Source: Microbacteriaceae bacterium PS02344 (lineage in GTDB: Bacteria; Actinomycetota; Actinomycetes; Actinomycetales; Microbacteriaceae). Taken from it: DNA of 60,290 nt. A model generated the notes under the pieces. That model searched no databases. It had not been told where the DNA came from and was given only the letters and a program-made list of their open reading frames with translations. This document shows positions 19,325 through 27,576 of the stretch, one piece after another; the stretch's first letter is position 1, and each line of letters starts with the position of its first letter. The stretch is taken from contig JASCNZ010000014.1 in the NCBI GenBank assembly GCA_029959905.1, positions 1-60,290 of the forward strand, written 5' to 3'. A program made the position numbers and the translations under genes.

Positions 19325-20488
19325 ATGCGTGCCGGCGGATTCGATGCCCTGACCGAGAACGAGCTCCGTGCGGCGGGAAGCGTGAAGTGGACCGCCTTCC
19401 CCGACGTGATCGGCGCATTCGTCGCGGAGATGGACTTCGGAGTGGCACCCGCGATCAAGACGGCGATCGGCGATGCGCTCGATGCCGGGCTGACCGGCTA
19501 CCTGCCCGAGCACCTCGCCGCAGATCTCGCCGCGGCGACGGCGACCTGGTACGCCGATCACTACGGGTGGGAGGTGTCCGCCACCCGCGTGAAGCACGTC
19601 CCCGACGTCATCGCCGCTTTCGAATACGCGATCGAGCATCACACCGCACCCGGATCGGCCGTGATCGTGCCGACCCCCGCCTACATGCCGTTCCTGATGG
19701 TCCCGCCGATGCACGGGCGGCGCGTGATCGAGGTGCCGCAGGTCGTCGTCGACGGTCGCTGGGTGCTCGATCACGAGGCCGTGACCGCGGCGTTCGCCGA
19801 CGGCGGCGAGATGCTCGTGCTGTGCAACCCGCACAACCCGCTCGGCACGGTTGCGACCCGCGCGGAGCTGGAACGCGTGGCGCAGACCGTCTCTGCGGCC
19901 GGCGGACGCGTGTTCTCCGACGAGATCCACGCCCCCATCGTCTATGCGCCTGCCCGGCACATCCCCTACGCCTCGATCTCGGAGGAGGCGGCCGCGCACA
20001 CCCTCACCGCGACGTCCGCGTCGAAGGCCTGGAACCTCGCGGGCCTCAAATGCGCGCAGGTGGTCCTGTCGAACGACGCGGACGCCGACGTCTGGGAGCG
20101 CGAGGGCATGTGGACCGGTCACGGGACGTCGACGGTCGGGGCCGTCTCGAACATCGCCGCCTACCGGAACGGCGGCGGGTGGCTGGACGAGGTCGTGGAG
20201 TACCTCGACGGAAATCGGCGCGCACTGGCGGATCTTGTCGCCGAGCACCTCCCCGACGTGCGAATGGTGCTGCCGGAGGGCACCTACATCGCTCTTCTCG
20301 ATTTCCGCGACACGGGACTCACGGGCGACCTCGGCGCCTGGTTCCGTGAGAACGCCGGCGTCGCGATGACCGACGGCGCCGCCTGCGGCGAGGCCGCGGT
20401 CGGGTTCACGCGGTTCGTCTTCGCCATGCCCCGACCGCTCATCGAGCAGGCCGTGCTGCGCATCGCCGAGGCACTGCGCGCCCGCTGA
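19325..20488 (+). CDS. MalY/PatB family PLP-dependent C-S lyase or aminotransferase
   Basis: 387 residues, fold type I. The opening AEMDFGVAPAIKTAIGDALDAGLTGY is typical of MalY/PatB cystathionine beta-lyases. LCNPHNPLG is the substrate/cofactor motif, the cofactor lysine is in TATSASKAWNLAGLKCAQ, and Asp-Glu in VFSDEIHAPIVY contacts the pyridine ring. Expected reactions are beta-elimination from cystathionine or cysteine, but aminotransferase activity cannot be excluded. The ATG at 19325 has GAAAGGA upstream. It stands alone after photolyase, with a convergent neighbour. Confidence 0.88.
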   Translation: MRAGGFDALTENELRAAGSVKWTAFPDVIGAFVAEMDFGVAPAIKTAIGDALDAGLTGYLPEHLAADLAAATATWYADHYGWEVSATRVKHVPDVIAAFEYAIEHHTAPGSAVIVPTPAYMPFLMVPPMHGRRVIEVPQVVVDGRWVLDHEAVTAAFADGGEMLVLCNPHNPLGTVATRAELERVAQTVSAAGGRVFSDEIHAPIVYAPARHIPYASISEEAAAHTLTATSASKAWNLAGLKCAQVVLSNDADADVWEREGMWTGHGTSTVGAVSNIAAYRNGGGWLDEVVEYLDGNRRALADLVAEHLPDVRMVLPEGTYIALLDFRDTGLTGDLGAWFRENAGVAMTDGAACGEAAVGFTRFVFAMPRPLIEQAVLRIAEALRAR

Positions 20489-20515
20489 ATCGCGCCCCGA
20501 CCACGGCGTACCGGA

Positions 20516-21268
20516 TCAGTGCGCCCCGCGCCGACGGGCTGCCGCCGTGTCAGCGTGCACCCCGTCCCGCGACGGCTCGCCGTGCCCGGGGAGCACGAGG
20601 GACGCCCCACTCTCGTCGAGCACGTCGAGCGACCGCAGCGCCTCGGCGGTGTCCGCCGTCGCGGCGCGGGCGACGATCTGCGGGCCGCGCTCGCCCGTGT
20701 ACGGATCGAGGGTGACGAGCGCATCGCCGGCGATGAGCACACCGGTCTCCTCGAAGAGGAACGCGCAGTGGCCTCCGGTATGCCCCGGGGTCCAGAGCGC
20801 GATGGGCCTGCCGGGGGCGTCGACGGGATGCCCGTGTGACACGCGCCCGGCGACCTCGATGCCACGCACACCCAAAGCCCCTCGCAGAGCCATGCGCGTG
20901 ATGGGCGGGATGCCGCCCGGGTGGGAGAGCAGGTAGGCGACGCGCGCCTCCTCCGGTCGATAGCTGTACGGATGCCGTGCGAGATGCACGTCTCGCGGAT
21001 GCACGTGCGCGTCGACGCCGCGGCTCTGGAGCATGCGCCCCATCCCGACGTGGTCGAAGTGCCCGTGGGTGAGCACGAGCGCGTCGATGTCGGAGACGGT
21101 GGCCCCGAGATGCGCGAGCACCTCGGTCAGCGCGCCGCGCGAACCGGGAAGGCCGGCGTCGTACAACGTCAGACCGTCGGTCGTCTGCACCAGGTAGCAG
21201 TTGACGTCCGCGACCGCGATGCGGAACACTCCCGCCGCCACCTCGGACCAGCGGCGCGCAGCGCTCAC
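20516..21268 (-). CDS. MBL-fold metallo-hydrolase
   Basis: 250 residues. The binuclear metal motif THGHFDHVG is at about residue 65, further ligands are in TPGHTGGHCAF and AGDALVTLDPY, and the last His is in VLPGHGEP. This is a glyoxalase II-like or lactonase-like member without enough detail to name a substrate. The GTG start overlaps the stop of the upstream gene by four bases, so the two are co-translated. Confidence 0.88.
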   Translation of the reverse strand: MSAARRWSEVAAGVFRIAVADVNCYLVQTTDGLTLYDAGLPGSRGALTEVLAHLGATVSDIDALVLTHGHFDHVGMGRMLQSRGVDAHVHPRDVHLARHPYSYRPEEARVAYLLSHPGGIPPITRMALRGALGVRGIEVAGRVSHGHPVDAPGRPIALWTPGHTGGHCAFLFEETGVLIAGDALVTLDPYTGERGPQIVARAATADTAEALRSLDVLDESGASLVLPGHGEPSRDGVHADTAAARRRGAH

Positions 21269-21777
21269 TGCTCTCCTCCACCATCGGTCGGGCCACGGCC
21301 CGCATCGAACTCCCGTTCGTAGCGCTCCCGCGCCTCGGCGAGCAGAGCATCGTCGAGGATGGCGACCGGTTCGACCTCGTCGATCAGTGGCTCGCAGTCG
21401 GGGCCACGGCCGCACATCCGCCCGCGCAGGATCCACGCGATCCGTTCCGGTTCGTTCTCGGCGAGGTGCTGATACTGGGACAGTTGACGCGCGAGCCAGT
21501 CCTCCAACGGGCGCGTCCACCACAGCTCGGCGTCCAACGGGTTCACCGAGAGTCCCGGCAGTTCCAGCCCGCTCTCGGTGTCGACGCTCGAACGCGTGGC
21601 GTCGGCATCCGGCCCCTCGGAGTACCGCACATGCAGTCCGGGCCAGGCCCGGACCACGGCCGCGAGTTGCGCGAGATGCGAGACGCGGCGCAGAGCCGCA
21701 TCCGGGGCGCCGGTGCCGTCGTCTTCGACGGGGGCCCGATCGTTCAGCAGGGCGTCTATGTCGTGCATGCCTCGCAC
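21265..21777 (-). CDS. Hypothetical protein, DUF6098-like
   Basis: 170 residues, soluble, acidic. The central segment LELPGLSVNPLDAELWWTRPLEDWLARQL and then ILRGRMCGRGPDCEPLIDEVEPVAIL resembles what I recall of the actinobacterial DUF6098 family; no function is known. It has a well-formed promoter about 85-110 bases upstream and is translationally coupled to the metallo-hydrolase. ATG at 21777; a second ATG three codons in is also possible. Confidence 0.7.
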   Translation of the reverse strand: MRGMHDIDALLNDRAPVEDDGTGAPDAALRRVSHLAQLAAVVRAWPGLHVRYSEGPDADATRSSVDTESGLELPGLSVNPLDAELWWTRPLEDWLARQLSQYQHLAENEPERIAWILRGRMCGRGPDCEPLIDEVEPVAILDDALLAEARERYEREFDAGRGPTDGGGEQ

Positions 21778-21860
21778 GGTAGGAACCGCTGCCGCCCGCT
21801 GACAGGGGGCTTGACAGGAACTGCGATGACGCTCCGAGCGCGAACGCGGGCTAGCGCGTG

Positions 21861-21889
21861 AAGATAGCGCGTCTCCCTCGACCCGTCAA
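21861..21889 (-). promoter_or_regulatory. Sigma-70-type promoter for the DUF6098-like/metallo-hydrolase operon
   Basis: On the minus strand TTGACG (21889-21884) and TATCTT (21866-21861) are separated by exactly 17 bases. The expected transcript start is near 21854, leaving a leader of about 77 bases. This is the best matched -35/-10 pair I found in the window. The sequence TAGCGCGT occurs twice around the -10 (about 21852 and 21865). Confidence 0.65.
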
Positions 21890-21958
21890 CGCCCTCTCAG
21901 ACGATCCACAGCCCTCCCTAACGTCAGTCACTCCTGTTACACCCACCTGGAGGCACTC

Positions 21959-22435
21959 ATGACCGACACCGCACGACGCACCCACGGCTACGCCGCGACG
22001 CCGATCCAGAAGACCGCCCTCATCGTGGGCATCGTCTTCCTCTTGGTCGGCATCGCCGGCTTCATCCCCGGACTCACCCACTCCGCCGAGCACCTGCACG
22101 GAGCGGGGGCCGATTCCGAGGCGCACCTCCTGGGCGTCTTCCAGGTCTCGGTGCTGCACAACTTCGTGCACCTGGCCTTCGCAATCGCCGGTATCGCACT
22201 CGCCGCACGTGCACGCTCCTCGCGTCTCTACCTGATCATCGGCGGTCTGGCGTACCTCGTCGTCTGGCTCTACGGCCTGATCGCGGTGGGCAACGAATCG
22301 CTCAACTTCATCCCGGTGAACGACGCCGACAACTGGCTGCACCTCGGCCTCGGCATCGGCATGGTGCTCCTCGGCATCTTCGTCAGCCGCGAGCCGCGCG
22401 TGCCGGGCAACGGCAACCGCACCGCCCGCGCCTGA
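21959..22435 (+). CDS. DUF4383 membrane protein
   Basis: 158 residues with four membrane helices (about 17-40, 60-85, 90-110, 125-145). The helices include ALIVGIVFLLVGIAGFIPG, the DUF4383 hallmark, and FQVSVLHNFVHLAFAIAG and DNWLHLGLGIGMVLLG. The His residues in HNFVHL and WLHL are conserved in the family; function unknown. GGAGG lies six bases before the ATG. It precedes the alcohol dehydrogenase gene by 25 bases and may form an operon with it. Confidence 0.88.
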   Translation: MTDTARRTHGYAATPIQKTALIVGIVFLLVGIAGFIPGLTHSAEHLHGAGADSEAHLLGVFQVSVLHNFVHLAFAIAGIALAARARSSRLYLIIGGLAYLVVWLYGLIAVGNESLNFIPVNDADNWLHLGLGIGMVLLGIFVSREPRVPGNGNRTARA

Positions 22436-22460
22436 CCCAACTGCACCGACGGAGCCGACC

Positions 22461-23609
22461 ATGCGCGCGATGACCTACCGTGGCCCGTACAAGATCCAGG
22501 TGGCCGAGAAGGCGGAACCGCGGATCGAGCATCCGAACGACGCGATCGTGCGTGTGACGCACGCCGCCGTCTGCGGGTCTGATCTGCACCTCTTCCACGG
22601 CATGATGCCGGATACCCGGATCGGTCACACGTTCGGCCACGAGATCGTGGGCATCGTGCACGAGGTCGGCCCGTCCGTGCAGAACCTCTCGGTCGGAGAC
22701 CGAGTGATGGTGCCGTTCAACATCTCCTGCGGCACCTGCTACTTCTGCAGCCGCGGCTTGCTGTCGAACTGCCACAACGTCAACCCCAATGCCACCGCCG
22801 TCGGGGGGATCTACGGCTATTCCCACACCACGGGCGGCTATGACGGTGGCCAGGCCGAGTTCGTGCGTGTGCCGTTCGCCGATGTGGGCCCGTCCGTGGT
22901 GCCGGAATGGCTGTCGTCGGAAGACGCCCTGATGCTCACCGACGCGTTCTCGACGGGATACTTCGGCGCCCAGCTCGGTGAGATCGCCGAGGGCGACACC
23001 GTCGCGGTCTTCGGCGCGGGCCCGGTGGGGCTGGCCGCAGCGCGGTCGGCGTGGTTCTTGGGAGCAGGCCGGGTGATCGTCGTCGACCACCTCGACTACC
23101 GACTCGAGAAGGCCCGTGACTTCGCGTACGCCGAGACCATGCATCTGAAGGAGGTCGGCGACATCGTCCTAGCGATGAAGCGCGCGACCGGCCACCTCGG
23201 CGCCGACGTCGCCATCGACGCGGTCGGCGCGGAGGCCGACGGCGGACTCCTGCAGCACATCACCGGTGCGAAGCTCAAACTGCAGGGCGGCTCCCCCGTC
23301 GCCGTCAACTGGGCCATCGATTCGGTACGCAAAGGCGGCACGGTCTCGGTCATCGGCGCCTACGGCCCCCTCCCCTCGGCGGTCCGTCTCGGCGACGCCG
23401 TCAACAAGGGTCTGACGGTCCGCGCGAATCAGGCGCCGGTGAAGCGGCAATGGCCCCGCTTGCTCGAGCACATCCGCGAGGGGCATGTGAGGCCCTCCGA
23501 CCTGCTGACGCACCGCTTCCCCCTCGAACACATCGCCGAGGCATATCACGTGTTCTCGTCGAAACTCGACGGCTGCATCAAGCCCGTCATCACCGTCGGA
23601 GAGGACTGA
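22461..23609 (+). CDS. Zinc-dependent alcohol dehydrogenase (formaldehyde dehydrogenase-like)
   Basis: 382 residues, medium-chain dehydrogenase. The catalytic zinc ligands are Cys in AVCGSDLHLFHG and His-Glu in GHTFGHEIVG. The structural zinc Cys cluster is ISCGTCYFCSRGLLSNC (C-x2-C-x2-C-x7-C). The NAD site is VAVFGAGPVGLAAARSAWFLGA. The long insertion after the zinc cluster (GIYGYSHTTGGYDGGQAEF) resembles glutathione-independent formaldehyde dehydrogenases, but the substrate is not certain. The next gene starts two bases after the stop. Confidence 0.9.
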   Translation: MRAMTYRGPYKIQVAEKAEPRIEHPNDAIVRVTHAAVCGSDLHLFHGMMPDTRIGHTFGHEIVGIVHEVGPSVQNLSVGDRVMVPFNISCGTCYFCSRGLLSNCHNVNPNATAVGGIYGYSHTTGGYDGGQAEFVRVPFADVGPSVVPEWLSSEDALMLTDAFSTGYFGAQLGEIAEGDTVAVFGAGPVGLAAARSAWFLGAGRVIVVDHLDYRLEKARDFAYAETMHLKEVGDIVLAMKRATGHLGADVAIDAVGAEADGGLLQHITGAKLKLQGGSPVAVNWAIDSVRKGGTVSVIGAYGPLPSAVRLGDAVNKGLTVRANQAPVKRQWPRLLEHIREGHVRPSDLLTHRFPLEHIAEAYHVFSSKLDGCIKPVITVGED

Positions 23610-23611
23610 TC

Positions 23612-24172
23612 ATGCCCTACCAGCCCGCCAAGCCCCTCCTCGCTCCGACGCCCGAGGAGCTCCGAGCGCGCATCCCCGGCTGGGGCACCGATGCCGCGCC
23701 CGAGCACCGACGCACCTGGCAGCAGCGCGAGGACTTCGGAGACACCGGCGCGCACTGGGTCGAACCCGACCGGCAGCCCGGCGGTGACGACAGGGAGCGA
23801 TCGATCGAGCACGGGATGCTTCCCCCGGTGTTCGGCACCGCGCAGCCCCTGCACGGCCTGTCCGGGGCGATCCGCCGCCTCGCGTACGACCGGCTCAGCG
23901 AGACCAAGAACACCCGCTGGCTGTTGCTCGTGCTGGGCGACCGTGTCGAATCCGTCGGAGCACACGTGCGCTCGCTCATCACACCCCGTCCCGACAACCC
24001 GATCACGCAGACCGGAGTCCTCGCCGAGCCACGGCATCGGCCGATCGCCTCCCGATTCGGGCGAGGACGCATCGACCTGCGGCACTCGTGGCTCGACCCC
24101 ATCATCGTGGCCGGGCCCTGGGTCGCCGCTGTTCTGATCGCGATGTCGGCGATGCGGGGTCGACGTCGCTGA
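23612..24172 (+). CDS. Hypothetical protein with C-terminal membrane anchor
   Basis: I do not recognise this family. 186 residues, Arg- and Pro-rich and mostly disordered in appearance. A single hydrophobic helix near the C-terminus (about 163-180: LDPIIVAGPWVAAVLIAMSA) is followed by basic residues, suggesting an inner-membrane tail anchor with the N-terminal part in the cytoplasm. It begins two bases after the alcohol dehydrogenase stop, so it is almost surely in that operon. Confidence 0.7.
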   Translation: MPYQPAKPLLAPTPEELRARIPGWGTDAAPEHRRTWQQREDFGDTGAHWVEPDRQPGGDDRERSIEHGMLPPVFGTAQPLHGLSGAIRRLAYDRLSETKNTRWLLLVLGDRVESVGAHVRSLITPRPDNPITQTGVLAEPRHRPIASRFGRGRIDLRHSWLDPIIVAGPWVAAVLIAMSAMRGRRR

Positions 24173-24256
24173 ACAGCGTCCTCGTCTTGGGCCCTGAGCG
24201 CCTCATCGCAGGCCCATAGCGGGTGCAACGAATTCTGATCGGTTCCTCGGGGATCG

Positions 24257-24274
24257 TGGTGCGAACAGGCACCA
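24257..24274. promoter_or_regulatory. Short inverted repeat before the dioxygenase-like gene
   Basis: TGGTGC and GCACCA flank six bases, ending 18 bases before the start codon of the dioxygenase-like gene. It could be an operator or a leader hairpin. It is short enough to occur by chance. Confidence 0.3.
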
Positions 24275-24292
24275 ATTCCCGAGAGGACTTCC

Positions 24293-25243
24293 ATGAGCCG
24301 CATCCCCGATCCCGACATCACACCCGAGGGCCCGTTCTACCAAGGGCGACCGCTCGACCGGCCCGATGAGGAGATCGTCGACCAGGGCGCCTCCTTCGAC
24401 ATCCGCACGGTGATGAGCCGTCGCGGGGTGCTCGGGTTCGCCGGTCTCGGCATCGGAGCGATGATCCTGGCGGCCTGTACGGCGGTCCCATCCACGTCGT
24501 CGGCATCGCCGTCGTCGTCGGAGGCCGGCGGCACGGGCGACGACGGCGCATCTTCCGGGGGCGAAGTCCCCGACGAGACGGCGGGTCCCTATCCGGCGGA
24601 CGGCTCGAACGGCCCTGATGTTCTCGAGAGATCCGGCATCGTACGTCGCGACATCACCCGATCCATCGACGGCGGCGAGACGGCGGACGGCGTGCCGTTG
24701 ACGATCGAGTTCCAGCTTCTGGACGTGGCGAACGGCGACGCGCCGTTCGCGGGAGCGGCTCTGTATGCGTGGCACTGCACCGCGCAGGGCGACTACTCGA
24801 TGTACTCCGACGGCCTGGAGGACGTCACCTACCTTCGCGGGGTGCAGGTGGCGGATGCCGAGGGCCAAGTGTCGTTCACCTCGATCTTCCCCGGTTGCTA
24901 CGCGGGCCGCTGGCCCCACATCCACTTCGAGGTCTATCCCGATGCGGGCTCGATAAGCGAAGCGACGAACGCGATCGCGACCTCGCAGATGGCCCTGCCG
25001 CAGAAAGAGAGCGCCGCGGTCTATGCGCTCGACGGCTACGGAGGCTCGGCGCGCAATCTGGGCGCTGTGACCCTCGCGCAGGATTCGGTGTTCGGCGACG
25101 ATTCCGCTGCCTCGCAGCTGGCGACGATGAGCGGAGACGAGAACGCCGGGTATACCGCCACCCTCGTCGTCCGCATCGACACACGGACGACTCCCGCTTC
25201 GGCATCCGCCCCCTCGGGAGCCCGCGGCGGGCCCCGTGGCTGA
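24293..25243 (+). CDS. Exported intradiol ring-cleavage dioxygenase-like lipoprotein
   Basis: 316 residues. Unusually, the export signal is preceded by about 40 charged residues; then MSRRGVLGFAGLGIGAMILAAC combines a Tat-like twin-Arg segment with a lipobox (Cys near residue 62). A Ser/Gly linker leads to the dioxygenase domain (about 100-300). Candidate iron ligands are the Tyr in FPGCYAGRWPHIHFEVYP and both His residues there, with another Tyr in YAWHCTAQGDYSMYS. The family opens catechol rings, but surface-anchored members have uncertain substrates. A bidirectional terminator follows. Confidence 0.85.
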   Translation: MSRIPDPDITPEGPFYQGRPLDRPDEEIVDQGASFDIRTVMSRRGVLGFAGLGIGAMILAACTAVPSTSSASPSSSEAGGTGDDGASSGGEVPDETAGPYPADGSNGPDVLERSGIVRRDITRSIDGGETADGVPLTIEFQLLDVANGDAPFAGAALYAWHCTAQGDYSMYSDGLEDVTYLRGVQVADAEGQVSFTSIFPGCYAGRWPHIHFEVYPDAGSISEATNAIATSQMALPQKESAAVYALDGYGGSARNLGAVTLAQDSVFGDDSAASQLATMSGDENAGYTATLVVRIDTRTTPASASAPSGARGGPRG

Positions 25244-25255
25244 ACCCCATGAACG

Positions 25256-25287
25256 ACGAAGCCCCCGGTGTGAACCGGGGGCTTCGT
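25256..25287. terminator. Bidirectional terminator
   Basis: A 14-bp perfect stem (ACGAAGCCCCCGGT and its complement) with a GTGA loop. It lies between the dioxygenase-like gene and the convergent tRNA-Val gene and can serve both. Confidence 0.8.
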
Positions 25288-25291
25288 CTGG

Positions 25292-25366
25292 TGGTGCGCG
25301 ATACTGGGATCGAACCAGTGACCTCTTCCGTGTCAGGGAAGCGCGCTACCGCTGCGCCAATCGCGC
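25292..25366 (-). tRNA. tRNA-Val (GAC)
   Basis: The acceptor stem GCGCGAT pairs with ATCGCGC. The D-stem is GCGC/GCGC, the anticodon stem CTTCC/GGAAG with loop CTGACAC (anticodon GAC), and the T arm carries GGTTCGATCCC. CCA is encoded. Last of the leftward Gly-Cys-Val run. Confidence 0.95.
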
Positions 25367-25391
25367 CTAAAAGGCTATTCATTTGTCGGTG

Positions 25392-25462
25392 AGGTGGCGA
25401 CGGGATTCGAACCCGTGTAAACGGCTTTGCAGGCCGGTGCCTAGCCGCTCGGCCACGCCACC
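25392..25462 (-). tRNA. tRNA-Cys (GCA)
   Basis: The acceptor stem GGTGGCG pairs with CGCCACC and the discriminator is U, as expected for Cys. Anticodon loop CTGCAAA gives GCA. The T loop is TTCGAAT. CCA is not encoded. Between tRNA-Gly and tRNA-Val. Confidence 0.95.
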
Positions 25463-25516
25463 GTGTGGATTGACCCCACGTGCCGTGGACCTTCTGACGA
25501 AGATCCCCTGCACTCG

Positions 25517-25589
25517 AGCGGATGACGAGACTCGAACTCGCGACCCCAACCTTGGCAAGGTTGTGCGCTACCAACTGCGCTACATCCGC
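25517..25589 (-). tRNA. tRNA-Gly (GCC)
   Basis: The acceptor stem GCGGATG pairs with CATCCGC, the anticodon stem is CAACC/GGTTG with loop TTGCCAA (anticodon GCC), and the T arm has GAGTTCGAGTCTC. First of the leftward run, followed by tRNA-Cys after about 54 bases. Confidence 0.95.
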
Positions 25590-25743
25590 ATTTCGTCCCG
25601 GTTGTTGTCCCGGGCACTCATGAAACATTAGCCCAAGATCGACGAGTGTCAAAACCCGGCACGAATCTCGCGCGTGTCTTCCTCGTTGGTCACGAGCACG
25701 ACTCCGGGTCCGGTAGTATCGGTTGTCGGCCCCCTGGGGCCTT

Positions 25744-25819
25744 GGGCGATTGGCGCAGTTGGTAGCGCGCTTCCTTCACACGGAAGAGGTCATCGGTTCG
25801 AGTCCGGTATCGCCCACCA
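25744..25819 (+). tRNA. tRNA-Val (CAC)
   Basis: The acceptor stem GGGCGAT pairs with ATCGCCC, the anticodon stem is CTTCC/GGAAG with loop TTCACAC (anticodon CAC), the T arm has GGTTCGAGTCC, and CCA is encoded. It diverges from the Gly-Cys-Val(GAC) run and is followed within ten bases by a strong terminator. Confidence 0.95.
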
Positions 25820-25828
25820 CATCGACAC

Positions 25829-25857
25829 AGAAGGCCCGCGATCACCGCGGGCCTTCT
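25829..25857. terminator. Terminator of tRNA-Val(CAC), overlapping the end of the opposing gene
   Basis: A 12-bp perfect stem (AGAAGGCCCGCG and its complement) with a five-base loop. The stop codon of the leftward catalase-like gene lies in the loop, so one hairpin can end transcription from both sides. Confidence 0.85.
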
Positions 25858-26606
25858 GCGTTCGCGGCATCCGCTCCCCTCGGACGCGTGCCTGGGTGCC
25901 TCCGCTGGGCGAGCCGGTAGGCCGGCTGACGCAGTGCGGCCACCCAGCCGTACGGCTCCGTGCCCGGGACGGGATGCCGGTCGACGTCGAAGCGCAGTGT
26001 CGGATCGTCCTCCGAGCGGGCTGCATCTAGAGCGATTTCCCCGATCGGATGCCACCGCCCGCGGGGCGACGCAGCGTAGAGCCTCAGACGCCAGGGCTCG
26101 CGGCGCACCGCCTGACGGATCGCCGGAAGATCAGCCGGGAGCCCGGGTGTCTGAATGGTGCGCGCACAGAAGAGCATGGGCCCGCGATCCGTGCGCACGG
26201 GGAGGATGCTGGAGTATGTCGCAAGTTCCGGAGTCAGGTGCGGCGCGAGCAGGAAACGGCCGGGCACCCCGACACCGGTCGCAGACAACTGCAGGTCGAC
26301 GGTGCGGCCGTCGATCACGCCGCGCAGGGCGAGTCCGTAGACGTCCGGCACCCCGTCGGGGAGCCCGATCGAACGGGACAGGCGCGCGACGACCCTGATC
26401 GCCGACGGCGAGGACTGCGACCACGCGACGGTGAGATGCGGTGATGGGCGGAGGGTCAACCACCCGTCGAGCACGGCGCCGCGCGAATGGATGGGGCGTG
26501 GGCGCCGCGCGAGCAGCACAACCGCGATCCCTGCCCGCAGAAGGACTCCGAGAAAGCGCGTCGCCGTTGCGACCATCGTCCTCGACAGGCACCTGGCGAT
26601 CGTCAT
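25842..26606 (-). CDS. Catalase-fold-like hypothetical protein (often annotated phosphodiesterase)
   Basis: 254 residues. A hydrophobic N-terminal segment (about 8-33) may be a membrane anchor. RVVARLSRSIGLPDGVPDVYGLALR, then VDLQLSATGVG and TYSSILPVRTDRGPMLFCAR, recall actinobacterial proteins loosely related to the catalase fold. No heme-ligand Tyr motif is evident, and the usual 'phosphodiesterase' label has no motif to support it. The frame is open much further upstream but only through noise opposite the SDR gene; the ATG at 26606 is preferred. Its stop is inside a terminator loop. Confidence 0.65.
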   Translation of the reverse strand: MTIARCLSRTMVATATRFLGVLLRAGIAVVLLARRPRPIHSRGAVLDGWLTLRPSPHLTVAWSQSSPSAIRVVARLSRSIGLPDGVPDVYGLALRGVIDGRTVDLQLSATGVGVPGRFLLAPHLTPELATYSSILPVRTDRGPMLFCARTIQTPGLPADLPAIRQAVRREPWRLRLYAASPRGRWHPIGEIALDAARSEDDPTLRFDVDRHPVPGTEPYGWVAALRQPAYRLAQRRHPGTRPRGADAANAEGPR

Positions 26607-26695
26607 AGGAGCATTCAGCCGCAGCGACTGCCGCCTCGACAGCGCCTTGACATGACGGCCGGCACCGCCGCGCAGCCGCAGCGCGTCTTGCGGCG

Positions 26696-26733
26696 CCGGG
26701 CGCCGAGCGGGCGGCCGTCCGCTCGGCGCCCGG
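26696..26733 (-). terminator. Hairpin after the SDR gene
   Basis: A 15-bp perfect stem (CCGGGCGCCGAGCGG and its complement) with an eight-base loop, 17 bases after the SDR stop. No T tract. The rest of the 143-base gap shows nothing else. Confidence 0.65.
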
Positions 26734-26749
26734 TTCCGGCCGAGCGATC

Positions 26750-27526
26750 TCAGCCCAGGAAGGGCCGCAGGTCCGGGTAGCCCGTCGTCGCCCAGGCGCC
26801 GTCGACGACGATGTTCTCGCCGTTCACATAGGAGGCATCGGCTGAGCCGAGGAACACGGCGACGCCGGCGATCTCGTCGGGGTCCGCCGCGCGCTTCGCC
26901 GGGATGCGGTCGAGATACGTGTCGATCACGCCCGGCACCGCCAGCAGCCCGCCGGTGAGCGGGGTGGCAACGAGCCCGGGCGAGACGGCATTCACGCGGA
27001 TGCCCTGCTCCCCGAGCTCCAGTGCGGCATTCTTCGTGAGCATCACGACGCCCGCCTTGGCGGTGGAGTAGCCCGCTCCGCCGTGCATCGGCACCTGCGA
27101 GTTCAGTGACGCGATGTTGACGATCGCGCCCTGCTTCCCTTCGGCGAGGAAATGCTTCGCTCCCAGCTTGGTTCCGAGGAAGGCGCCGTAGAGGTTCAGC
27201 TTGATGTTGAAATCCCACGTCGCGAGGTCCATGTCGACCACGTTGCCCGGCTTCGAGCCGCCTGCAACGTTGTAGACGGCGTCGATCGACCCGAAGCGTT
27301 CGGTAGCCGCCGCGAACAGCGCCTCCATGGAGTCCTCGTCGGTGACGTCGGTCCGCAGGCCGGCGACACTCTCGCCGAACGTGTCGGCGGCGGCGGCCAC
27401 GGCATCCGCGTTGATGTCGGCGACGAACACCTTCGCTCCGCGGTCGACGAGTCGGCGCGTGATCGCCGCCCCGATCCCCGAGACGCCCCCGGTGACCACG
27501 GCGACGCTGTTCTCGAACTCTGTCAT
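26750..27526 (-). CDS. SDR family oxidoreductase
   Basis: 258 residues, classical short-chain dehydrogenase. The cofactor motif is VVTGGVSGIGAAI (TGxxxGxG) near residue 10, with ADIN after beta-2 suggesting NAD preference. NVAGG is the structural motif, Ser lies in IVNIASLNSQ, and the catalytic Tyr-x3-Lys is in GYSTAKAGV. ENIVVDGAWAT is the usual C-terminal strand. It diverges from a TetR gene with a 22-base palindrome between them, so it is probably that regulator's target. Substrate unknown. Confidence 0.92.
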   Translation of the reverse strand: MTEFENSVAVVTGGVSGIGAAITRRLVDRGAKVFVADINADAVAAAADTFGESVAGLRTDVTDEDSMEALFAAATERFGSIDAVYNVAGGSKPGNVVDMDLATWDFNIKLNLYGAFLGTKLGAKHFLAEGKQGAIVNIASLNSQVPMHGGAGYSTAKAGVVMLTKNAALELGEQGIRVNAVSPGLVATPLTGGLLAVPGVIDTYLDRIPAKRAADPDEIAGVAVFLGSADASYVNGENIVVDGAWATTGYPDLRPFLG

Positions 27527-27576
27527 GACTTCCTCTCCGCGACGCCGTTCGACGTCGACACCTCCGACGATACGCG

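Noticed and set aside
21811..21816. TTGACA as a -35 box for the DUF4383 gene
   Set aside because: No -10 box at 16-18 bases and the gene start is about 140 bases away; the good promoter nearby is on the other strand.
25292..25819. tRNA cluster as an integration site
   Set aside because: No integrase, no repeated tRNA 3' end, and flanking genes match the usual composition.
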